A DNA stretch of 64,000 nt from Leptobrachium leishanense (taxonomy: Eukaryota; Chordata; Amphibia; Anura; Megophryidae), in contig CM019071.1 in assembly GCA_009667805.1 (NCBI GenBank), positions 49,296,693-49,360,692 of the forward strand. The letters are read 5' to 3'. The notes beneath the pieces were generated by a model, which was not told where the DNA came from, searched no databases, and saw only the letters and a list, made by a program, of their open reading frames with translations. Below are positions 1 through 12,500 of the stretch, piece after piece (position 1 is the stretch's first letter; each line of letters begins with the position of its first letter). Position numbers and translations under genes: made by a program.

Positions 1-379
1 ACCACGATAGGGACCCGTGGTCGCATGGCGATACCATACGTGAAATAATTGTTTCATAAGGTGTGGAAGTGGTTGACGAGGTCCTAAACGTTAATAGTAG
101 AGGGCAGTGAAGGCGACGGAGGGTATAAAAGCGACTTGGTGGTTGAGAAAAGTTGTCTACAGTAAGTAGGCCATAATATAGCACAATTAGTAGATTTTTT
201 TTTTGTATGTAAAACTTTAAACAGGATAAATAACGCACATCTGAACCCGACCACCTCTGACGACGATGAGGAAAGGCGTTTCTCGCTGTTCTATCTCGCT
301 CTTCGCATTAAAGACTTGTACAGTACGTCAACCTACTAACCGTACATTTGTTTTGCTTTACATGCTGGGGTTGTATCGG

Positions 380-411
380 CCAATCGGATACCTTCATAAA
401 GCATATATATA
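380..411 (+). promoter_or_regulatory. CCAAT and TATA elements of gene 1
   Basis: CCAAT at 380-384 and TATATATA at 404-411 lie 55-85 bases before the start codon at 466. The block from CCAAT through 'ggtgttaggacactgg' to the ATG recurs before the other first exons at 19398, 30130, 44641 and (TATA only) 60545, which supports a real core promoter with a 5' UTR of roughly 30 bases. Confidence 0.6.
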
Positions 412-465
412 GGTGTCGTGTTTACGTAGAGGTGTTAGGACACTGGTGGTGGCTTTGGTGTAGAC

Positions 466-588
466 ATGGCGCCGTTCAGTGCAACATGCCTTGTGTTCTT
501 CTTCACAGGATGTACCGGAGGAAGCTATAATAATCCCAATCCTACTGCAGAAGAAGAAAGCCCACCTCCTCTCCCGGAGAAAAAGCAG
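466..588 (+). CDS. Gene 1 exon 1: signal peptide and spacer
   Basis: 41 codons ending at donor CAG|gtaccg, phase 0. The start is a short MAPFSATCLVFFF-type hydrophobic signal core, followed by an acidic, proline-rich stretch ending PLPEKKQ. The same exon, with the same start and phase, opens the later units. Confidence 0.75.
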
Positions 589-3500
589 GTACCGGTATTT
601 TACTGTGTCTCTCAGCTGTCCACCTTCAGAACCTCTCTAGAGCTTCTTCTATATGTTCCTCTACACCTTCTTGTAATCTTTTAAATTTTTTATAGTTTCG
701 TAACAAAATTTTAAAGTTCATCAAGATAATTGTGACAGTTGTTTATTTAGTGTTAAAGTACATTTTATCCACTTTTTGTGGTTCCTTCAAAGAAACAAAA
801 TTGTCACCTCATCGCCCTATCCATATAGGATATCTTTGTAAGGTCTCCTCTATCATTGTGAGGACGACCATGAGGTCTGTTGAGCACTAGGACTGTGTGA
901 TAGTACAAGGTTTGGGGATTTTAATTTATTAGATATTGATTCCTTTCTCCCCATTAGGGTTGCCCCCAGGAGTGTCGATGCCCCGTGAACCCCAAATGTC
1001 CCCCAGGAAGTCCCCTGGTACAGGATACCTGTGGATGTGGGTGCAAGGTATGCGCTGGTGGCTTCTCCTCGGTCTGTGATGGACTTAGACCATGCGACGC
1101 CACCCAAAATCTGACCTGTCACTATTTGTGGCGCAAAGAAGAAGACCTCGGATATTGCAATGGTCAGTAGTGACACAACCAGTGTTTCCTTGTCCTGTCC
1201 ACCCGCCTACGACATTCTCCTTCCTCTGCTTCTCTGTTTAATGCTCCCCCCTCTCTTCTGACACTTAAATCTACTGATTCTCATAAATACCCTCTTCATG
1301 AGTCTCAGTTGACACCTCTTTCCTTCTTCTCGACTCCCTATCGGACACACTTACTGTCTCTCGTTCTATCATGTTTCTTCAAGGTTCTCCTCCTCTAAGG
1401 ATAGTCATATTTTCATCTCCCATTTTCTTTTCTGATCTTCTTTCTCCATAGTTGAAATATTAATTCTTCTGTTTCTACTTTTTCAAAGTTCTTCTTGTCC
1501 ATTTATTGCAATTCCTTCTCATCATCCTTCCTTCTTGACCTCCAACTCCATAACCACATTGTTTTTTCTTCCCTGCTCGGTTCACAGATCTCGATTGACA
1601 CCTCGTTTCTTCTTTGTCTCATTCTGCCTCCTCTGTTATCTTCACAATTCTTCTTCTGTCAGAGCCGTTTGCTTGTCTATGCGGAAGGTGGCCTACTCAC
1701 CACCACCACCAACCCTACATGCCGATTCTCGGCTGTTTCCTTCACCCACATTTCTACATGTTGTCCACTAGGTCTACCTGGTCGTCCATCCTCTTCCTGC
1801 TTGTCCAACCCAACACCAACATTCTAGTGCAATGTTTATTTCTCTATTTTTACCTAAATTGACACTTTCTTTTCTGCCTTTTTTTCTATCCCCATAGTCA
1901 TCAGAGAATATCGGTCCTGTTTCCGCAACGGTGCTGAGGTCAGACACGGTGATGCGTTCGTTGACGGCTGCACGGCTCGATGCGTCTGTGACAATGGAAA
2001 CTTTAAGTGTGAGCCCCTTTGTGAAATTCCTGCCCCACCTCTTCTTCACTACTGCACCAAAATGCATTTAGAGAAAGGTAAGACGGGTTCTTTTGGGTCA
2101 AGTTTATAGAAAATCAGTGGAATATGCAGAGTGATAGTAGAAACAAGTCTCTGCTGGTCTGTTCATTAACAGGACATTATAAAGGCCAAAAGTTAATTTA
2201 TTGAGGCTACAACACAAGAAAAGTCAGTTGGGTTGACCTAACACTTATTTGGATTCATAGTGATGGGATCATGCTAGAAAATCCCCCAGAATATTCTGAA
2301 TATAACAATTAATGTATAATATTATTTTTTTTTAATACAAAGAGAAATCTGATTATTGATTTGGAGCCACGAAGGAATATTCATATAATAATATAATATA
2401 TGATAATCCCGCAGTTCGGTTTTCTTGGATGGATTATTTTGATACTTATTGCTTTATTAGAGAGAGTTAACAGTCAGGTATTCTGCTCATTTCAGAGCCC
2501 GGGCAATGCTGCAAGGAATGGTCATGCAGCGGTTATAAAACTGCAGCGGCATCTCGGGAACATCTAACACTCGTCGAGGATCCCACAACAAAAAGCCAAG
2601 GTAAAATGATGATAAGCGGCAGTGGGACTTCTCTCTTCTTGCTCCCTTCTCTCTGAGATCACTTCACCATCATCCTTGTCCTCTACCTCCATGGCAACCC
2701 TATACCTTCTTTCCTTATTCTCCTGGTCAACCTCCTCCTTGGCCACATTATTCCTTTTACACCATTTTCCTGGTTCTCGTCCTACTTGGCCGCCTCATTC
2801 TTTCATCGCAGCTTTCTTCTTATCTCTGGTTCTTCATGGTCTTCTCCTTTCTTCTCTTCACTTGCCACATCTCCATGGGCATGTCTTTCTTTCTACCAGT
2901 TTCTCTCTCCACGTCTACTCCTTTCCACTCCTCTGCTCTCCTCGTTGTCACACTCTTTATCTTTCTCTCCTCCTCTCAGTCTCATCTTGTCCAGCACTTT
3001 ATGGAGTATCTTATTTTCCCTCTTTTTTAACTTTTATTTTCCTCTTATGTCTTTGCGGTAGACAGGACACCTTGTTTTGTTGACGGGAAGGAATATTTAC
3101 AAGATCATGCACCCCACTGTCCAGCAACTCGACCAGAGCCAGTGCCTGACTGCGTGGAGATGCATTTAGAGTCCGGTAAGAGAAGTCCCTACGACGTAAA
3201 ATAAATCAATTATTTATTATGCTTTTAAGATGTACAGTTTAAATCTGTGAATAAATGATTGGGGGCGGTAGGCGGGCGGAAAGATACTAAAACGGGAGCT
3301 GGTGATGTTGGTTTTAACTAAAAAGGAAATGGTGGTGACTGGACGAGATCAAGATGGACTTGGGAGGGTGGTCTAGTGGGGGCAAAGGTCAAACGTTGTG
3401 CTAATCGTCTTTTTTTTCCTTCTCTTTCTCTTCAGTCCCAGGACTGTGCTGCAAGAAATGGAAATGCAATAAATATGGCACCAAGGAAAATCAAGAGTAT

Positions 3501-6500
3501 CTGAGAGAGATGGAAGCCAGACTTAATCTTAATGTCCCAGGTGAGAGTTAGACTCCTTGGTGAAGCTCCTCCTTATGGATCTCCTTCTTGGTCTTGCTCA
3601 TCTGTTCTTTTCTGTTCCACCGTGTTTGGTCCCTTCCTAAACTTCACTCACCAATTGCATACTCTATCAGGGTAATTCAAAGAGATCCGAATTGTGGCTG
3701 AAAGGTAACCGAACAGTGAAAATCAGCGTTCGGTTACCTTTCCTGGCCATTCGGCTATCCAGAGAGCAGGCAGTTCGCCAAATCCTGGCGAATTGCCTGC
3801 ACATACGGTGCCTGTTCGGTGCCTGTTCGAGGGCAGTGAAATCCCCATGAAAAAGCACTGCTTCGTCTATTCAGAGAACACAAAACATCAGTGATAGGTT
3901 GCCGAAATGCCCTGCCATTCGGTGGTTTAATTCGGCAGGTTTATTCAGGCGAATCCCATAGGCTTCAATGTTAAAAATATTCCCGTTTTAATTCAATATC
4001 TAATAAACCGTTGATTATAATATTCTGCAGTAAAAAGTCTCTTTATTTATAGATTTTTTAGGATCTTTTAGGCATTTTTGGGGATTTTTTTGTCAATCTT
4101 TTTTCCGTTTTTACGTTTTTCTGTAACAGCCCCTTTTATTATCATTCATTGGATCTTAATGTGTAAATTCCAGACATTTTCGTTCTGTAATTTCTTTGCA
4201 AACAGCGTTTCACTTTTCAAACATTCGAGCGTACTGTTTTTTTTTTCCACTCCATTCGTCTGCGGTGTCGGGTTTTTCCGGCGGCTGCTCTGCGCTGTGA
4301 TCGGTGGCTGCTCGGGTTTCTCCGGCGTGTTCGGTGGGGTTAATCCAGATGTTTTTGCGGGTTTCAGGGTGCATTCAACGGGTTTCGCGGTGAGTTTTCG
4401 TCGGGTTTGCGGTGACTTTTCCCTGCACTACGACGGCCCTGTGGTGCTTGCTGAATACACCGCAGGGTCGCCAAAATGGGATCGCCAAATCGCGCCGAAT
4501 TGAAGAGAACGAAAAGTCACCGAATGTGCGGTGACTTTTCGATTCTCTTTGAATTACCCTGTGAGGTTTTCTTCTCCATCACCTCCTCATTTTCATTTTC
4601 TATGATTTCAACCCTTGTTCTCTACCTTGTTCCTCAGCATCTCATCCTTCTAATTCTGTTATACTCAACCTCCATTTTTTCATCTGCCTTATTTCCACCT
4701 CCTTATTATTGTCTCGTTATCGTCCTCCATTTTTTTCATGTTGACTTTCCTCCTTCAGACTCTTCCTAACCACTCGTCCTTTTGCAATCTCGTCACACTT
4801 TCTTCGCTCATATCAATTCCAGTATTCTCTACCTTATTCTTCTCCTGTTCCTCAACATCTCATCCTTCTAGATCTCTGATATTCCCATCCATTTATTGCA
4901 TCTGTCTTCCGTCCACCTCCCTTTATTGTCATCATCATTGACTTTCCTCCATCCTATCCACTCACTGTATTGCAGGCCGTTCATACATTTCTACGTTCTT
5001 CATACAATTCCAGAATTTTCCTTCTCTTTTCAGTCGTCATCAGAAAGTTTCACTCCTGTTTTAACGACAGCACTGAAATTCGGCACGGCCAGAGATTCCA
5101 GCAAGGTTGTGCATTTGACTGTCACTGCTCCGATGGACTCAAAATTTGCAGGGTCCTCTGCCCTCCTGCTCTTCCAGATTATCTCCCCAACTGCATCGAT
5201 TTTCGTGAAGTGTCGGGTAAGAAGCAAATCCTGCATTGAAACCGAAACATACTCACAGGGTTATTCAGAGAAAGGTGAAACTCTGGAGAACCTTTGGAGA
5301 AGTGAGAATTTTAGGTCAAAATAGCCAAAGCAGAAAAATTCTCCCATTTATCTCACTTTCCAAATTGGATATTTTGACCATGAATTTTCACTTCTCCAAA
5401 AGTTCTCCAGAGTTTCACCTTTCTCTGAATAACCCTGTCTAGGTTATTAAGAGAAAGGTGAAAACCAGGAGAATTGTCAGGAGAAAAGAACAATCTAGAC
5501 CAAAAAGGCGATTTGGAAAGTGAGATAACTAGGAGAATTTTTCTGGTTTGGCTATTTTGACCTAGAATTTTCACTTCTCCAAAGGTTCTCCAGAGTTTCA
5601 CCTTTCTCTGAATAGACCATACTATTTTATTTTGGACAATTGGAGGCTCTGAATTTGGATGCCTGTGATGGAAGAGGATCAGGCTGAATGTGACGTGGTC
5701 TATAATTCTGTGCCTGCTACGTGTGTCACAATGATTATGTGGAAAGTATGGGTATTATGGGATGAATATTTACTCACTCATTAACCATTTATTTGGTTAT
5801 TACTGGAGAAAACCAGGGCAATAAAGAGGCAGCGTGCAGTACGGGGAGATATAAAGAGGCAGTGTGCAGCGCGGGGAGATATAAAAAGGCAGCATGCAGC
5901 ACGGGGAGATATAAAGAGGCAGCGTGCAGCACGGGGAGATATAAAGAGGCAGCGTGCAGTGCGGAGAGATATAAAGAGGCAGCGTGCAGTGCGGGGAGAT
6001 ATAAAGAGGCAACGTGCAGCACGGGGAGATATAAAGAGGCAGCGTGCAGCACGGGGAGATATAAAGAGGCAGCGTGCAGTGCGGAGAGATATAAAGAGGC
6101 AGCGTGCAGTGCGGGGAGATATAAAGAGGCAGCGTGCAGCGTGGGGAGATATAAAAAGGCAGCGTGCAGCGCGGGGAGTTATAAAGAGGCAGCGTGCAGC
6201 ATGGGGAGATATAAAGAGGCAGCGTGCAGCGTGGGGAGATATAAAAAGGCAGCGTGCAGTGCGGGGAGATATAAAGAGGCAGCGAGCAGCATGGGGAAAT
6301 ATAAAGAGGCAGCGTGCAGAACGGGGAGATATAAAGAGGCAGCGTGCAGCGCGGGGAGATATAAAAAGGCAGCGTGCAGCGCGGGGAGTTATAAAGAGGC
6401 AGCGTGCAGCATGGGGAGATATAAAGAGGCAGCTTGCAGTGCGGGGAGATATACAGAGGAAGCGTGCAGAGTGGGGAGATATACAGAGGCAACGTGCAGT

Positions 6501-9500
6501 GCGGGGAGATATAAAGAGGCAGCGTGCAGCGTGGGGTGATATAAAGAGGGATGAAGCAGTGACGGCGTAAAATAACCCAAACTGAAGGGAACACTCTATT
6601 AAAAATACAGTTCCCTTTTATTGCCGTCATATATTTGTGCAGATCCTGCTGACAGCCTCTGCCCAATTAAATCATTTTTTTCCTTTTTTTGTGTGATTTT
6701 ACTCCCCTTTTGTCTCTCCCCGTGCGCTGCTCCTTCTCCTCGGCCCACGGACTCCCAAACCCAGAAGTCTCTGAAGCTTTTCTGCGCAATTCGTGCTCCT
6801 AGGCAAGTTGTGTAGGAACCGCAAATTGTGCAGCACTACAGGAATTGTACACTTTACGTACACAAGTTCCGTAGTGCCCGCACAGAGCGGTGGATCGAAG
6901 CTGCACGCGCATGCACAGATCTGATCCATCGACTGTCTCTTTGAAAACGCTCTCTACAGCGATTGGTCTCAGAGGGTGATGTCGGCCGCTCTGTGTGTGT
7001 GTGACATCACTAGTGACCGATCTGGTGACCGGCAGATGGGAAATCCAAAATCCCAGCTGCTGGTGACACGAGGTGGGGTGGAGGAAACTCTTGTAACTAA
7101 CCCGGCCATTTCTCCAGATTTGGGGGAGCTGGGTAGGACTCTACACATCCTGACCACTTTAATACTGTTCACTGAAGGAGCGATGAGATGGGAAAGAGAA
7201 ACACAAATTAAATGCAAATGGTGGATAGAGCGCTCATTTATGAGCTCTGAACCATGGGGGGATCACACATCATTAGGGCTGAATGTACCAGCTGGAGTAG
7301 AGGTAGCATCACTACAAGATAACCGTGGAGACCATGGAGTCACAGGTTCAAATCCTGGCAATCCTTTCCAGTAAGTGTCCATGGGCAAGACACCTAACGG
7401 TACATACTCGCCACCCAGGGCATACTGAAAACAAGAGAAATCTCAACGGATCCTTCCTGGAAAAATACTTTCTCAAAAAAAAAAAGAATGGTTGAGCTGA
7501 AGGAATACTGGCGTTGAAAAGTTTTAAATTATTTAGCAAATTTGGCCTAAAAGTTGCAACTGTGGGTAAAAATCCAGGTTTAGATTTATGAATAATCTTA
7601 CAATTAAGTAAGAGCTGCTGTTGTGGGACGTTTGTACGTGATGCACGTCTTTTAGACACATGCTGACCCTCATATCTGGATGTGTTCCTAGGAAATGTTT
7701 CTTTAAAACTGAAAAAAGGGAATATGCTTCATAAATAGGGCAAGAAAACGAAAAAAAAACTCATTCTGGCTACAAATCATTCCTCTCTGTCTGTCCAGAG
7801 CCAGGAGCCTGCTGCAAGCAATGGAAATGCACGAAATATAAAGGTGTGGACGACAAAACCACCATCAAGGCGCAGAATCACCAGACCAGTGAGGCCAAGG
7901 TGGCGGATGCTCTTCAAGTCCGTGAAGGTATAACAAGCAGTGGTACAGTGTTGCTAATGGGGATTAGAGTTCATTAACACTTGAGGGACCTGGTTTTCAG
8001 TCTCTGAGCTGCCGGTTCCTGCGGTGAGGAGATCGGGCTGTGAAGAGGTCTCAGCAAAGTGAGCTTTATTATTGAAATAGCACATATAGCCAAGTAGTAG
8101 TCCAGGCGGGAGGTGATGAGGGGGTGAACCAGTAGTTTGATGGAAAGAGGGGTTATTAATGGCCGGATTTTTGCAACGTTACAAAGGTGACAGCTAGTAG
8201 AGCTCAGGATATGGGGTCAGGTAAAGGAGAGAGCAGAAATGAATTGTAGTGACACTTCAGTACAGAAAATGTGTGTTGGTATTTTTTGGAAGCTGCATTG
8301 CTAATAATCTCATTATGATCACTACAAATCCCCAAAAGCAGGAGATCTCACCATTTATTATCTGACTGCAGCACTTTTACTGACACAAAGGCCATTTCTG
8401 TCTGTATGCTGATAATGCAGACCCCGTGCAACCAGGAGATCTCACCATTTTATTATCTGTCTGCATTACATTTACTGGCACAAAGGACAATTCTGCCTTT
8501 TATGTTGATAATGCAGACCCTGTGTGACACTGTGTGAGACAAGGGACGCCAGGTAGACCTTACAGCCTTTCACCCCAGCGATATTTCTACCTCTATGCTG
8601 ATAATGCAGACCAGTGTGACATTGTGCCAGATATTGTGCCTGCATTAGGATGACCTGATCATCTTTCCTCTTCTTACTTGTCCAACCCAACATTTTCCCA
8701 AATCCTCATTTTCCGTGCCGCCCTTTTCTTTTTTCCCTCTCTATAGTCATCAGAGAATATCGGTCTTGTTTCAACAACGGTACTGAGATCGGTCACGGTG
8801 ATACATTTGACTACGGCTGCACGGCTCGATGCGCCTGTGACGACGGACACTTTAAGTGCGAGCCCATTTGTAAAACGTTTGCTCCACCTCTCATTCATGG
8901 CTGCAGCAAACTGCACTTAGAGAAAGGTAAGACGGGTCCAGAATCAGGATATGTAAGACACATGTAGCTATGTTGACATTAAATTTGAAGTCTTCTATAG
9001 GTAGGCAGCATATGTCTATCACCATCGTTAAGGTAACTAGACCGGGGGGAGATCAGACATATCGTCCTAGGTCTCTGATGGGAAGTCTAGGCACCTCAGA
9101 TGTTTTGAAGCTACATGTCCCATGATGCTCCGACAGGCTTAAAGGGACACTGCTAGAGGTATGCATTAGTTTCGATACCAATCGCAATTCATTTGAAAAC
9201 TTCTTAATTCGTATTGCGGAAGTACTTCCGAAGTAAAGAATTGATTTCATCTGAATTGAAACAAGAACAAAATGGTATATAATGAATTTGATTCGTTATG
9301 CTGTTTCACAAGAGAACCATTTATTAAATGATCCCTGAGCAGGATTTGATTCATCAGGGTTTTATTTAGTGATTCGAAATGCGTATCGAATAGATCCCAA
9401 CTTACATTACATACAAGTACTAAAGCAAACAACATTATGAATCGCATCAGATTCGTTTGACTGTTTCTCAAAGCACCCTGTCCCTGTAAATTGGCCTGTG

Positions 9501-12500
9501 GTGCTGAATCTATTGTCAGCACCACAGGCCAATGGACAGCTCAACATTTAACCCTAGCTTTGCCTTTTAGCGGCAGGATTTGATTTATTTGGGTTTTCTT
9601 TAGTGATCCGAAATTTGAATCAATATCAAATATCGAATCGATCATAAATTACAATGGGGTTTTAAGTGATCCGATATACCAAATGAAATAACAAAACTAA
9701 ATTACAAAACGAAATAACAAAAACTAAATTATTTTGAAACTAAACAAATTTTCCAGCCGTGCAAACCTCTAGACACTACCACATCCATAAGCTGTTACCT
9801 GATTACTTGTGCATTACACATAAAAGTACATTATAAAACACATTATAAACCACATGCTGATGTTTTTTTTTCTTTGTTTGAAGTAATTTCATGTAAAATG
9901 GAAAAATAAAGTTTCCCATGATGCAACGTTTACCAAAATTTGTGCAAACGTTTTACTTTACTGCTGTGGTTTATCTCATACAGTATTTAACAGTTAATTA
10001 GGTGGAGGGAATGTTTAGATAAAGCTGAAGGGGGTGTATTGTGTTCTCCAGGCTACCTGAGATAAGAGCTGGCAGCTGAATGAGAGAAGACAGGGAGCTT
10101 AAAATCCTGAAAATTCCGTCCAATGATAAATAAAATCCTGAAAATTACGTCCAATGATAATGTATAGACAGGGCTCGATAAAGATCTTTATGGGCTTGGA
10201 GCTGAAGGTTTTGGTGGGTAGTGGTTTTGGCGTGAAAGGACAGCTAGGTGCACTGTATGTCGCTGGACAGACAGACCAACAGCGCTCTGTTTTGTTTTGT
10301 GCCCCCGTTTCCTGCTTTGTGCCCCCTCTTGGCTTTATGTCCTGACTTGTTAATGCCGACGGACCTGAGCTCCTTTATGCGCCAGCACAATGTGGACAGC
10401 ACATGCCGTGGCCCTATTTCAGACTGTTTCTCTCTGTGAGTAACAATCAGGTATTCTGCTCTTTTTTTTGATGTTCAGGGCAAGGACAATGTTGCGAGAA
10501 CTGGTCATGCAAAGAATATAATGCTGAGGATACCCAATCATCCCAGGGAAGTCTAATTGTCTTCTTTAGCATCAAGGAAGGAGGCTCTTCCTATGAAACC
10601 CAAGGTAAAAGGATGAGAAGCGGCGTTGGGACCTCTCTCTTCTTGCTCCTTTTTCTCCAAGACCTCCTCATTCTTTCTAAACCATATTCCTCTCTATTTA
10701 CATCCACTATATTCTTTCTTTACCGCAGTCTTACAGTATCTTCTCCCACATGACCATCATATTTTTTCATTGCCGTCTTCCTGGTTCCCCTCCTCCGAGG
10801 CGACGCTACTCCTTCTGCACCTTCCTCCTGGTCATATTCCTTCTTTACCATCTTCATTTTGCTCTTCTCCTTCCTGTATTCTTCTCCATTCTCCTGGTCC
10901 TTCTCCAGGGTGACCTCGTTCTTTATTCTCATCTCTCGTTCTTCATGGTCTTCTGCTTTCTTCTCACCTCTCCACGGCCATATCTTTCTATCTACCAGTT
11001 TCTCTTAGTCCACGTCAACCTTTCTATTCCTCCTTTCTTTGTGTTCACACTTCATATCTCTTTCCTCCTCTCCTCATCTCGCCCAATGCTTTATGGAGTG
11101 TCTTATTTTCCTCTTATGTCTTTTCCGTAGTCGACGCGACACGTCAGTCTTGCTTCGTTGACGGAAAGGAAATTTTACATGGTCAAAAATTTAAGGATGG
11201 CTGCAGATATCTCTGTATCTGTTCGAATGGCAAAGGCTTGTGTTTACCCCTCTGTCCACCAACCCAACCAGAGCCAGTGCCCGGCTGTGTGGAGATGCAT
11301 TTAGAGTCCGGTAAGAGAAGTCCCCACGATGAAAAGTTTATCCAATTATTATTCGTGTTACGGGAAGATGTACAGTTCGTGTCATACCAGGTTTGCAGAG
11401 CCGTGAATAAATGACCAGGGGTGGGAGACGGGCGGAAAGAAACCGGTGGGAGCTGGTAATGTTGGTTGAAGCTAAACTTGCATATCTCTTTTTCTTCAGT
11501 CCCAGGACGGTGCTGCAAAAAATGGAAATGCAAGGAATATAAAGCAGTGGACACCCAGGAACCTGTGGAGGATCTGAGCGAGTTGGAAACCAGACTTAGT
11601 CTTAACGCCCCAGGTGAGATTTAGACTCATTGATGGATCACCTTCATCTTTCTCCTCTTCTCATGTCCCTTTTCTCTTTCCGTCATCCATGTCTGGTCTC
11701 TCCCTAAACTCCATTTACCTTTTTATACCTTGATTGTTTATGTCCATTCCTTTGCATTCGTTCTTCTCCAACACCTCCTCTTTGCTTTGTTTGATTTCCA
11801 CCCTTGATCTCTTCTACCCTGTTCCTCTACGGTTCTTCAACATCTCGTCCTTCTAAATCTTTGCTATTCTCTTCCATTTTTACAGAAAGGGAAAGTCTGT
11901 ACTTATGGCACCACCTCTTTATGAGAGAGCAAATGCTATTTCTGGCAGCAGTGATAAAACAGTAGTATCAAGCAGCAAACAAAGTTGCATAAAGTGCAAT
12001 ATATAGCAATGGTAAAACAACAAATGTCATAAACAATCCCTGTAAAATTAGTTATAGCAGCAGTGTTAGGTTGCAGCAATAAATAGCATCAAGTGATCCA
12101 CTTGCAATCTTATATGTGCAAATGTTCAAATTTGCAAGCTGATGTGCAAACTTGTAAAGAAAGGGAAAGTCTGTACTTATGGTGCCACCTGTTGGCTCTT
12201 TATGAGAGCGGAAATCCCATTTCTGGCAGCAGTGATAAAACACAGTAATATCAAGCAGCAAACAAAGTTGCATAAAGTGCTGTATATAGAAATGCTAAAA
12301 CAACAAATGTCATAAACACTCCCTGTAAAATTAGTTATAGCAGCAGTGTTAGGTAGCAGTAATACATGACATCAAGTGTATCCACTTGCAATCTTATATG
12401 TGCAAATGTGCAAAACTTGCAAGCTGGTGTGCAAACTTCGCAAAATATGTGCAGCATAAACCAGTTCGTTTAAAGTGCATCTGTGCAGTGTTTAGCAAGT

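Noticed and set aside
5793..6666. Long open frames on both strands (up to 288 codons)
   Set aside because: Produced by a 30-bp minisatellite whose period is a multiple of three; the translation is a 10-residue repeat in every frame.
7292..7380. Functional tRNA gene
   Set aside because: B box is present, but no cloverleaf or anticodon arm can be drawn and a SINE body follows.
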